From contig CAMHPM010000046.1 in NCBI GenBank assembly GCA_946187025.1, forward strand, positions 1 through 8,991: a stretch of 8,991 nt of DNA, written 5' to 3'. The translations under genes and the position numbers were made by a program. Position 1 is the first letter of the stretch. The number at the start of each line of letters is the position of its first letter. This stretch comes from an uncultured Prevotellaceae bacterium. GTDB lineage: Bacteria > Bacteroidota > Bacteroidia > Bacteroidales > Bacteroidaceae. The notes below the pieces were generated by a model. That model was not told where the DNA came from. It made no database searches and saw only the letters and a program-made list of their open reading frames with translations. This document shows, piece by piece, positions 1 through 7,142 of the stretch.

Positions 1-1191
1 TACGAGATGCACTACTTCCGCTCTACCAAACCCGACGGACCATATACCGACGCATCGGGCCACCAGGCAGTTTACGACCGCTACTACATGAACTACGGAC
101 CAACGGCCGGAACCACCGCAGGCATGAAGATACTCGGCACACACAAGTGGGTCAACATGCGATGGGCCGAACTTAGCCAGGGACACAACTCAGTGCTGCT
201 CGACAACGACGGACGAGCCTACCTCATCTATCACACACGATTCAACTCAGGCAACGAAGGATTCGAAGACCGAGTACACCAAATATTCCTCAATTCCAAC
301 GGATGGCTCGTGGCATCACCGTTCGAGTTCAACGGAATCAATGGCAGAAACTCGAAATACAAACAAGCCGATATCGACACCACAGCCATCTGCACCACCA
401 ACGACATCGTCGGGACATACGAAATCATGATGCACCCATATAAGGTAGATTTTGCCAACAATGCATACTCAACACCAGGCACGGCAGTATTCAAGGCAAA
501 CGGACAAATCACCGGCGACTACTACGGCACATGGAGGGTGAAAGCCAACACATCGCACATCACACTGCACATACGCCCGAAAGGCACAAGCGGATATACC
601 GACTACTACGGAGTGATACTGCCCCAAACCGTGAGCCTGTCGAACATGACGTCAATCGCATTCACCGCAATATCAAACTCGGGAGTAAGCATTTGGGGAG
701 CCAACGTAGATGGAAACTACGCAGTAGATTACACCTATCAGAACGGATTCGAACTGCCTGTCACAGCACGCCAGATCATAACCGGAGACATCGACCTCAA
801 CTCAGGCAGCACCATGTACTGGGGTACAACACTCACATGGAAGTCTGACCATCCGGAACTCCTGTCCGACGACGGCAAACTGCTCGTGCCATACTACCAG
901 AACGGCGACACGACCACCCTCGTGGGACTGAACTACACACTGCAGAAAGACAACTACGCATACAGCTACACCCGATCAGTACGTGTACGCACCATGAAGT
1001 CGTTGCTGCATAAGACGGGCGACGTCAACTCCGACTCAGTAATCGACACCCAAGACGCACTCGCCATCTACAACTACATGATGACCTATGGCTCAGCCGC
1101 CGACCACGCCAACTACGAGGACATCAATGCCGACGGAAGCATCGACACCCAAGACGTACTCGCCATATACCAGATGATGCAAGAGCTGTAG
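1..1191 (+). CDS. GH43 endo-arabinanase-like enzyme with C-terminal dockerin (5' truncated)
   Basis: This is the 3' part of a secreted glycoside hydrolase; the frame is open from the first base, so the true start lies outside the window. Numbering residues from base 1, 3-108 match the end of the GH43 beta-propeller of arabinan endo-1,5-alpha-L-arabinosidases: the GHNS block (61-64, whose His is near the metal/active site in this family), YLIYHTRF, the RVHQIF block (91-96) and NGWLVASPF. Residues about 134-224 resemble the GH43 C-terminal beta-domain, and about 235-332 an atrophied bacterial Ig-like domain (LTWKSDHPELLSDDGKL). The last 55 residues form a type I dockerin pair with two EF-hand-like calcium loops at 341-352 and 374-385, each D-x-N-x-D-x-x-x-D-x-x-D followed by LAIY. 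The role would be cleavage of alpha-1,5-linked arabinan (pectin side chains) outside the cytoplasm. The family call is firm; the exact substrate is inferred. Confidence 0.85.
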   Translation, partial: YEMHYFRSTKPDGPYTDASGHQAVYDRYYMNYGPTAGTTAGMKILGTHKWVNMRWAELSQGHNSVLLDNDGRAYLIYHTRFNSGNEGFEDRVHQIFLNSNGWLVASPFEFNGINGRNSKYKQADIDTTAICTTNDIVGTYEIMMHPYKVDFANNAYSTPGTAVFKANGQITGDYYGTWRVKANTSHITLHIRPKGTSGYTDYYGVILPQTVSLSNMTSIAFTAISNSGVSIWGANVDGNYAVDYTYQNGFELPVTARQIITGDIDLNSGSTMYWGTTLTWKSDHPELLSDDGKLLVPYYQNGDTTTLVGLNYTLQKDNYAYSYTRSVRVRTMKSLLHKTGDVNSDSVIDTQDALAIYNYMMTYGSAADHANYEDINADGSIDTQDVLAIYQMMQEL

Positions 1192-1262
1192 CGGGACACA
1201 CACCTCATTGCAGCACACACCTCGCAGCAACACATTACATTCTTATAACAATACAAGCAAAA

Positions 1263-1305
1263 AAACGACGTAAGGCAGGGCTCAAAACCCTGCCTTACGT
1301 CGTTT
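1263..1305. terminator. Rho-independent, probably bidirectional terminator
   Basis: A perfect 18-bp inverted repeat (1263-1280 pairing with 1288-1305) has a 7-nt loop, ctcaaaa. It lies between two convergent genes, 71 bp after the GH43 stop and 79 bp after the trpS stop. On the minus strand the stem is followed by seven Ts (complement of 1259-1265), so it should end the recJ-recQ-TPR-trpS transcript well. On the plus strand the stem ends in TTT and then mixed sequence, so termination of the GH43 transcript is plausible but weaker. Confidence 0.85.
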
Positions 1306-1313
1306 CATCAAGT

Positions 1314-1372
1314 ATTACTTGTCTATGATTACTTGTCAAAGATCATTCGTCCCTTTAACTTCCCTTTAACTT
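1314..1372. repeat. Two short direct-repeat pairs downstream of trpS
   Basis: attacttgtc occurs at 1314-1323 and 1328-1337 (spacing 14). Then ccctttaactt occurs twice in exact tandem at 1351-1361 and 1362-1372. The stretch is non-coding, between the terminator hairpin and the trpS stop codon, so on the minus strand it is part of the trpS 3' untranslated region. No function can be assigned. Confidence 0.7.
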
Positions 1373-1384
1373 CTCTTCACCTTC

Positions 1385-2374
1385 TTAATATACCTTGAAT
1401 CCGATGATGCGTCGCACCTCGTTAAGGGTTGCACGTGCGCTTTCGCGAGCCTTCTCAGCACCCATGCGTGCAATGCGGTCGAGTCCGTCCTGGTCGGCCG
1501 ATATCTCAGCAATACGTTCGCGAATAGGAGCAAGTGTCTGAACGATATCTTCGGCCAGTTGCTTCTTCATGTCGCCATAACGCAAGGTACAGTCGTTCCA
1601 TTTTGAGTCGAAGTAGTCGTATGTATCCTTCGTCGAGACAATCTGCATGAGCGTGAAGAGGTTCTCTATCACCTCAGGTTTCGGGCTGTTAGGCTCCTGC
1701 GGACCACTGTCGGTCACGGCACGCATCACTTTCTTGCGAATCGACTTCTCGTCTTCACACAAGTAGATGCAGTTGCCGTTGCTCTTGCCCATCTTGCCAG
1801 TGCCGTCGAGTCCCGGAACCTTTATCGCATTGGCACCGAAATAGTAGTTCTGTGGCTCAGGGAAGAACTCCACACCATATATGTTGTTGAAACGGCGGGC
1901 ACAGCGGCGGGCCATCTCCATGTTCTGCTCCTGGTCTTTGCCTACCGGCACTTTGGCTGCGCGGTGTTGCAGTATGTCGGCTGCCATGAGTGTAGGGTAG
2001 GTCAGAAGGCCGGCATTCACGTTGTCGGGCTGCTGGCGTGCTTTCTCCTTGAACGTGGTGACACGCTCCAGTTCGCCAAGGTAGCAGTTCATGTTGAGAT
2101 AGAGATATAGTTCGATGGTTTCAGGCACATCGCTCTGTATGTATATGGTCGCTTTCTCGGGGTCGATGCCGCAGGCAAGGTATTCGGCCAGGATGGTTCG
2201 TGCGCTACGCTGTATGTCGTCGGGTTTGGGATGTGTTGTGAGTGAGTGCCAGTCGGCTATGAAAAAATAGCAGTTGTACTCGTCTTGCATCTTTACGAAG
2301 CTGCGTGCTGCTCCGAAATAGTTGCCTAAATGCAGGTTGCCCGTTGGGCGCATTCCGCTTAATACTGTTTCCAT
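1385..2374 (-). CDS. trpS: Tryptophan--tRNA ligase
   Basis: This cytoplasmic class I aminoacyl-tRNA synthetase charges tRNA-Trp with tryptophan using ATP. The 329-residue length is normal for bacterial TrpRS. The HIGH-type nucleotide motif is TGNLHLGNY (11-19) and the KMSKS-type loop is GKMGKSNGN (193-201). The MAADIL block (130-135) and VGKDQEQ (144-150), which line the Trp/ATP pocket in this family, are present. The C-terminal helical anticodon-binding part (about 205-329) is complete. The ATG at 2374 starts directly at the conserved METVLSGMRPTG; no Shine-Dalgarno is seen, only an A-rich leader, as usual in Bacteroidota. It is the last gene of the leftward block, 99 bp after the TPR gene, and that gap holds a 25-nt repeat that may carry regulation. 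It ends before the strong hairpin at 1263-1305. Confidence 0.97.
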   Translation of the reverse strand: METVLSGMRPTGNLHLGNYFGAARSFVKMQDEYNCYFFIADWHSLTTHPKPDDIQRSARTILAEYLACGIDPEKATIYIQSDVPETIELYLYLNMNCYLGELERVTTFKEKARQQPDNVNAGLLTYPTLMAADILQHRAAKVPVGKDQEQNMEMARRCARRFNNIYGVEFFPEPQNYYFGANAIKVPGLDGTGKMGKSNGNCIYLCEDEKSIRKKVMRAVTDSGPQEPNSPKPEVIENLFTLMQIVSTKDTYDYFDSKWNDCTLRYGDMKKQLAEDIVQTLAPIRERIAEISADQDGLDRIARMGAEKARESARATLNEVRRIIGFKVY

Positions 2375-2403
2375 CTTTGTGTCTTTGTTATTTTGTTTTA
2401 TGT

Positions 2404-2478
2404 TATTCTATATCACGATTCCGTATAGTATTCTATATCGCTATTCCGTATAGTCATATATCACGATTCATCGTTATT
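2404..2478. repeat. Triplicated ~25-nt repeat in the trpS leader
   Basis: Units at 2404-2428 and 2429-2453 are adjacent 25-mers that differ at only four positions; both begin tattctatatc and end ttccgtatag. A third, degenerate unit (about 2454-2478) repeats tatatcacgattc exactly (2409-2421 and 2457-2469). The junction of the first two units is a perfect dyad, TATAG-tatt-CTATA (2424-2437). The array fills most of the gap between the TPR stop codon and the trpS start, so it would lie in the trpS 5' leader. No promoter of the TAnnTTTG type is visible inside it. Confidence 0.85.
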
Positions 2479-3314
2479 CCTTGTTCGAGAAGTTCCCGCT
2501 GATGCCTTCCATCTGTTCAGGTACGTTCTGCAGGGCTTCTTCGGCCAGCCGGGTGGCTTCTTCGGTACGTCCCTGCTGCATGAGCAGTTGTCCGAGGCTT
2601 ATGTATGCGTCGGCATGGAACGGGTTGATGCCGATGATTTGCCTGTATGTCTGTTCTGCCTCGTCGGCACGTCCGGTTGCAATGCAGCATTGTGCCTTGA
2701 TGGTGAGGGCCTCGTCGTTGTCGGACATGATGGTAAGCACCTTGTCGGCATCGGTCTCTGCCTCTGCATATTGTCCCATCTTTGCAAGTATGGCAGCTCT
2801 CAGCAGGTATGCCTCTGCAAAGTCATCCTGCTTGCTGATGGCTATCGTCGCTTCGGCCACGGCTTCGATGAGGTTGCCGTGTGCGGCGATGATGTGCATG
2901 ATGTATCTTTGCCATGATGTGGTGTGGCTGCGCCAGGGTGTCGAAGTGTTCAATGGCTTCATTGCATGTCTGCTGTGCCTCCTCGTACTGCTCATGCTGG
3001 TATTGCAGTTCGGCAAGCGATATGGCAAACGCAGGGTTGTCGGGCAGAAGACCGACGAGATGCTCGAGTTGGTCGATTGCATTGTCTATATCGTCGTTGC
3101 TCATGTATGCATTGACAAGGTTCTGGCGTGTCTCTGCATCGTCGTGTATGTCGAGTGCATGGTTGAAACATGCTATGGCGAAGTCGGTCTGTCGCATACG
3201 CAGGGCTTGTATGCCGTCGTATTTGAACATATCGAAGTCGTTACGCTGTTTCTCCTGCGCCTTTTCTTCGGGCGTGTCTTCCTTGCCTGTGAATAATGTC
3301 TTAAAGAATCCCAT
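2474..3314 (-). pseudogene. TPR protein gene, frameshifted
   Basis: A tetratricopeptide-repeat protein, which would act as a helical scaffold for protein-protein contacts; its specific partner is unknown. Reading starts at the ATG at 3314 (MGFFKTLFTGKED) and gives TPR-like helices to about residue 141 (AKIHHAH), then runs out of frame and stops at 2823. The matching continuation, GNLIEAVAEATIAISKQ, lies in another frame and runs on through at least three TPRs to the TAA at 2474. Joining AKIHHAH directly to GNLIEA restores the TPR spacing (Ala8, Gly15, Ala20), which implies that 13 extra bases sit near 2880-2897, between two GCACA direct repeats (minus strand). The repaired product would be 275 residues. 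It begins 16 bp after recQ, in the same transcription unit. Whether the shift is a true mutation, a slippage variant or a sequence error is open. The N-terminal 163-residue product could still be made. Confidence 0.8.
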
Positions 3315-3330
3315 GTTATTTATTGCTGGA

Positions 3331-5256
3331 TTATTTGCATCTTATTATTTTCCTGCCGTCGGCTGCTATCTCTTCTTCTTCGAGCATCGTTCGCAACACT
3401 GTGTCGAAATGTGCCTTGACATGTTCCCGTGGTTGCAGCTCGTCGAGTGTGTGCGGCCGGTTGTCAGACAATATATTCAAAATATGTTGACGTATCTGGT
3501 CGAATGTCGCGCTTGTGAGTTGTTTGCGTTGTGCTATGCACACATCGCATTGTCCGCATGGCTTTGCATTTTCTTCGCCAAAATACTTCAGGAGCATCGT
3601 GCTGCGACACTGGTCGGTCATGGTTGTGTAGCGCAGCATAAGCTTTATGCGCCATGCATAGTCAGCCTTGCGGTCGTCGTATATCTCGGGTTTCAGCACT
3701 ATGTCGTCGGGCTGAATGCGTGGCGTGAGCATCTGCAGTGTGGGTGTGTTGCGTCGTGGTATGTAGTTCACGATGCCACGTGCCTGCAGGTCTTTCAGTA
3801 TGTTGTATATGGTCTCGGGTGTGTAGCCGGTTCGGTAGGCGAGTGCAATCTCGTCGATGTCGGTGTAGTCGGCAAACAACCCGGTGTAGGTGCGTAGCAG
3901 TGTCTGCAGCAGGTTGTCGGCTCGTGTCTCGTTGCCGGTGAGGTGGTAGAGCTCGTCTTTGCGCAGTGTGATGTGCAGGCGGGACCTGAAGTTGTTCTCT
4001 TCCTGATAATCCACATAGCCGGCATTGCTGAGTATGCCCAGCGCGCTGCTGGCTCTGAATGGATAGTGGTGGAAGTAGGTTGAGAACTTCTCCATGCTGA
4101 AGTCGAACATGTGTCCGAGTCCTTCGCCCATCCCGATTGCGAGGAAGTGGCATGCGTCTTCGTATGTCTTGCGTATGTAATCGGGTTCGGGGTATTTGTC
4201 GGCCACTCGCTGGTTCATCGTTTTGTTGTCGGTGGGGTTGTATAGCAGCACTGCGTATGCTTTCTTCCCGTCGCGTCCGGCACGTCCAGCCTCCTGGAAG
4301 TAGCTCTCTATCGAATCGGGCAGGTTGTAGTGTATCACTATCCTCACATCGGCCTTGTCTATTCCCATTCCGAATGCATTGGTTGCCACCATCACCCTCA
4401 CCTTGCCGCTTGCCCACAGTTCCTGGCGGTGGTTCTTCTCGGTGGGGTTGAGTCCGGCGTGGTAGTTATCGGCCGTCACACCGTTTTTGTTGAGCATCTG
4501 TGCTATTTCGCCGGTGAGCCGGCGGCTGCGAGTATAGACGATGGCACTTCCTGTAGGCATCTTGCGGAGTATGTTGAGTGTCTCGCGTGGCTTGTCGGGG
4601 GTATGCCTCACGATGTATGCGAGGTTTTTCCGCTCGAAGCTCATCTTGATGACGTTCGTCTCGCCAAACTCGAGTTGCACCTGTATGTCATCCACCACTC
4701 GTGGTGTAGCTGTTGCTGTGAGTGCAAGCAGTGGCACGTGGTAGGGTATGATGTGTCGCAGTTCTGCAATCTTGAGGTATGATGGCCGGAAGTCGTAGCC
4801 CCATTGCGAGACGCAGTGTGCCTCGTCAACGGTTATGAGGCAGATGCGGCGGATGAGGCGTAGTCGCTCGCGAAATGTGTCGGATGCAATTCGCTCGGGC
4901 GATATGTATAGGAACTTGTAGTTTCCGTAGATGCAGTTGTCGTATGCGCGTTCCAGTTCGTCGCGGTTCATGCCCGAGTAGATGGCAGTGGCTTTTATTC
5001 CTCGTCGGCGCAGTTGCGACACCTGGTCGCGCATGAGCGAGATGAGTGGTGTGATGACGATGTTGAGTCCGTCGGCTGCGAGTGTCGGCACCTGGAAGCA
5101 TATCGACTTACCTCCGCCGGTGGGCATGAGGCCCAGGGTGTCGCGGCCGCTGCCTATGCTCTGTATGATGTCGGCCTGTATGCCACGGAATGAGTCGTAG
5201 CCCCAGTTATCTTTCAGTATCTGTAGGTAGTCCTCGCTTTGCATCGTCGTCTGCAT
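3331..5256 (-). CDS. recQ: RecQ-family ATP-dependent DNA helicase
   Basis: A 3'-5' superfamily 2 DNA helicase that unwinds DNA for recombination repair, in the cytoplasm. Motifs in order are: Q-motif region WGYDSFRGIQ (18-27); Walker A MPTGGGKS (44-51); DEAH (144-147) running into the RecQ aromatic-rich loop CVSQWGYDFRPSY; ALTATATP (178-185); AFGMGIDKADVR; and motif VI QEAGRAGRDG (321-330). A Cys4 zinc site (C550, C567, C570, C573) has the same 17-3-3 spacing as I recall for E. coli RecQ (C380 onward) but lies about 170 residues later, because a winged-helix-like stretch (about 350-545) comes before it. No HRDC domain follows; the tail is only about 68 residues. This matches the shorter RecQ variant of Bacteroidota as I recall it. 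The start overlaps recJ by 50 bp. An internal ATG at 5244 (MQSEDYLQILK) fits homologues slightly better and would leave a 38-bp overlap. Coupled translation with recJ is likely. Confidence 0.96.
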   Translation of the reverse strand: MQTTMQSEDYLQILKDNWGYDSFRGIQADIIQSIGSGRDTLGLMPTGGGKSICFQVPTLAADGLNIVITPLISLMRDQVSQLRRRGIKATAIYSGMNRDELERAYDNCIYGNYKFLYISPERIASDTFRERLRLIRRICLITVDEAHCVSQWGYDFRPSYLKIAELRHIIPYHVPLLALTATATPRVVDDIQVQLEFGETNVIKMSFERKNLAYIVRHTPDKPRETLNILRKMPTGSAIVYTRSRRLTGEIAQMLNKNGVTADNYHAGLNPTEKNHRQELWASGKVRVMVATNAFGMGIDKADVRIVIHYNLPDSIESYFQEAGRAGRDGKKAYAVLLYNPTDNKTMNQRVADKYPEPDYIRKTYEDACHFLAIGMGEGLGHMFDFSMEKFSTYFHHYPFRASSALGILSNAGYVDYQEENNFRSRLHITLRKDELYHLTGNETRADNLLQTLLRTYTGLFADYTDIDEIALAYRTGYTPETIYNILKDLQARGIVNYIPRRNTPTLQMLTPRIQPDDIVLKPEIYDDRKADYAWRIKLMLRYTTMTDQCRSTMLLKYFGEENAKPCGQCDVCIAQRKQLTSATFDQIRQHILNILSDNRPHTLDELQPREHVKAHFDTVLRTMLEEEEIAADGRKIIRCK

Positions 5257-6967
5257 GTGTCTTTATGTCTTCGATGAGCAGTTGCACCTCTCCGCGTTTG
5301 TGTGTATTTTCTTCTATGGTATATGCTATATCGAACGAGCGTTTGGTCTTTATGTACCGTGCTTCCGAGCTTTGTCCGAATGCAATTCCGTTCATCACGT
5401 TGTTCGACTTGCTGTCAACCAGTTCGAGCTTGATGTGTTCCTGGTCGCGTCCCACCACCTTGCTCGTTCCGTAGTCATATACCTGATGTGTGCAGAACAC
5501 TGGCTTCGGGTTTTCCGGTCCGAATGGTCTCATGCGTTTCAGGTCGTTGTGCAGCTTGTTGGTTATTTCGCGGAAGCTTATCTCTGCATCGATGTCGAGC
5601 GATGGCTTTATCTGCTCGGGCCTTATGTTTGCTGCCACATATTGGTTGAAGCGTTCGCGGAATGCCTCCACGTTTTCCACTTTCATCGATAGTCCGGCTG
5701 CATAGGTGTGTCCGCCGAAGTTTTCGAGCAGGTCGCGGCAGCTTTCTATGGCTTTATATACGTCGAATCCGGTCACGCTGCGTGCCGAGCCGGTCACTTC
5801 GTCGGCCGACTTGGTGAGTACCACTGCCGGTCGGAAATACTGCTCGGTGAGTCGTGAAGCCACGATGCCTATCACTCCCTTGTGCCAGTCTTCGCCCACA
5901 ATCACTATTGCGCTCTCGTCTCTCATTTCGGGCAGTTGGCTCACCAGCTGGCTGGCTTCCTCGGTCATGCGTTTGTCCAGTTCCTTTCGCTCTTCGTTGT
6001 ACTGGTCTATCTGTCGTGCCATCTTGATGGCCTCGTTGTAGTCGTGTTCGATGAGCAGGCGCACCGATTCCTTGCCGTTCTGTATGCGTCCCGAGGCATT
6101 GATGCGTGGTCCCATCTTGAATATGATGTCCGACATGTGGATGTCTTTGTCGGTGAGGCTGCACACATCGATTATTGCTTTCAGTCCCGTGCTCGGGTTG
6201 TTGTTGAGTTGTTTCAGTCCGTGGTATGCCAGTATCCGGTTTTCGCCCATGATCGGGACTATATCGGCTGCTATGCTCACCACCACGAGGTCGAGCAGTG
6301 GCACGAGTGTGCTGAATGCGATGCCGTTGCTCAGTGCGAATGCCTGCATCAGCTTGAATCCCACTCCGCATCCAGACAGGTCCTTGTAGGGGTAGGTGGC
6401 TCCTTGCCGCTTGGCGTTGAGTATTGCAACGGCAGGTGGCAGTATGTCGTCGGGCACGTGGTGGTCGCAGATGATGAAGTCGATGCCCAGGCTCTTGGCG
6501 TATGCAATCTCATCCACTGCCTTGATTCCGCAGTCGAGTATGATGATGAGTTTCACATCGGTCTGCTTTGCATAGTCGATTCCCTTGCGCGACACTCCGT
6601 AGCCCTCTTCATAGCGGTCGGGGATGTAGTAGTCGATGTTTGAGTAGTATTGTTGCAGGAACCGATATACCAGCGCCACGGCTGTGACCCCATCCACGTC
6701 GTAGTCGCCGTATATCATTATTCGCTCTTTGCGTCCCATGGCCATGTTCAGTCGTTCCACGGCCAGGTCCATGTCGGTCATGAGGAACGGGTCGTGCAAA
6801 TCGTGTAGTTGCGGACGGAAAAACCTGCGTGCCTCGTCCTCGGTCGTGATGCCACGGCCGATGAGCAGGCGCGCCACAACAGAGCTGACATTCAACTTGT
6901 GTGCCAGCTCTGTTGCAGCCTCCTGCTCTGAGGCAGTAGGTGGGGTATAGTTCCATGCGTAGTTCAT
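5207..6967 (-). CDS. recJ: Single-stranded-DNA-specific exonuclease RecJ
   Basis: A DHH-family 5'-3' exonuclease that degrades single-stranded DNA in recombination and base-excision repair, using Mn/Mg. Numbering from the ATG at 6967 (586 residues), the metal-binding motifs are DYDVDG (88-93), LDCG (144-147), DHH (168-170) and SIAADIVP with D235. The DHHA1 part has GRIQNG (293-298) and the glycine-rich FGGHTYAAG (417-425). A C-terminal OB-like region follows, with RPFGPENPKPVF at 480-491. The frame can be extended 16 codons to a TTG at 7015, but that TTG is inside a TAnnTTTG promoter box, and homologues I recall begin at the equivalent of MNYAWNYTPPT, so 6967 is chosen. It is first in the leftward block, and its 3' end overlaps recQ. 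RecJ and a RecQ helicase working together on DNA ends is established in E. coli. Confidence 0.96.
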   Translation of the reverse strand: MNYAWNYTPPTASEQEAATELAHKLNVSSVVARLLIGRGITTEDEARRFFRPQLHDLHDPFLMTDMDLAVERLNMAMGRKERIMIYGDYDVDGVTAVALVYRFLQQYYSNIDYYIPDRYEEGYGVSRKGIDYAKQTDVKLIIILDCGIKAVDEIAYAKSLGIDFIICDHHVPDDILPPAVAILNAKRQGATYPYKDLSGCGVGFKLMQAFALSNGIAFSTLVPLLDLVVVSIAADIVPIMGENRILAYHGLKQLNNNPSTGLKAIIDVCSLTDKDIHMSDIIFKMGPRINASGRIQNGKESVRLLIEHDYNEAIKMARQIDQYNEERKELDKRMTEEASQLVSQLPEMRDESAIVIVGEDWHKGVIGIVASRLTEQYFRPAVVLTKSADEVTGSARSVTGFDVYKAIESCRDLLENFGGHTYAAGLSMKVENVEAFRERFNQYVAANIRPEQIKPSLDIDAEISFREITNKLHNDLKRMRPFGPENPKPVFCTHQVYDYGTSKVVGRDQEHIKLELVDSKSNNVMNGIAFGQSSEARYIKTKRSFDIAYTIEENTHKRGEVQLLIEDIKTHADDDAKRGLPTDTER

Positions 6968-7012
6968 GACTTTGCTTACATCATTTTGGCTCCATGTCCA
7001 TATTTGGGCATT

Positions 7013-7020
7013 CAAAGGTA
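7013..7020 (-). promoter_or_regulatory. Bacteroidota -7 promoter box for recJ operon
   Basis: On the minus strand this reads TACCTTTG, an exact match to the TAnnTTTG consensus used by the primary sigma factor of Bacteroidota. Transcription would start near 7006-7008 and give a leader of about 40 nt before the recJ ATG at 6967. No clear TTG-type -33 element is seen at the usual distance, so support rests on the -7 box and its position. Confidence 0.6.
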
Positions 7021-7070
7021 GTGATAAAATCTGATATAAGCATCGTCACTGGTGAAAAATATTATGGCAG

Positions 7071-7089
7071 ACACTGCTTTTAACAGTGT
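7071..7089 (-). terminator. Weak candidate hairpin after the 7143-8009 gene
   Basis: The 6-bp arms acactg (7071-7076) and cagtgt (7084-7089) flank a 7-nt loop, 54 nt past the stop codon of the leftward gene at 7143. The minus strand has a run of five Ts only about 11 nt beyond the stem, so this is a poor intrinsic terminator. If it does not work, some transcription could continue from the upstream gene into recJ. Confidence 0.25.
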
Positions 7090-7142
7090 TTAACCCTGTT
7101 TTGCATAGTTCGAAAGGCAAAAAGGACAATGGTGAAAATGAC

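Noticed and set aside
2374..2473. T-box or tryptophan attenuator leader for trpS
   Set aside because: No specifier loop, T-box sequence or Trp-codon leader peptide was recognised, and only the direct repeats are present.
2870..2920. Programmed ribosomal frameshift in the TPR gene
   Set aside because: No slippery heptamer was found at the junction, and the extra 13 nt fits an insertion better than a one-base shift.
2481..3897. Long plus-strand open frames over the TPR gene and the end of recQ
   Set aside because: They are Cys- and Val-rich mirror frames of the real minus-strand genes, which carry clear domain motifs.
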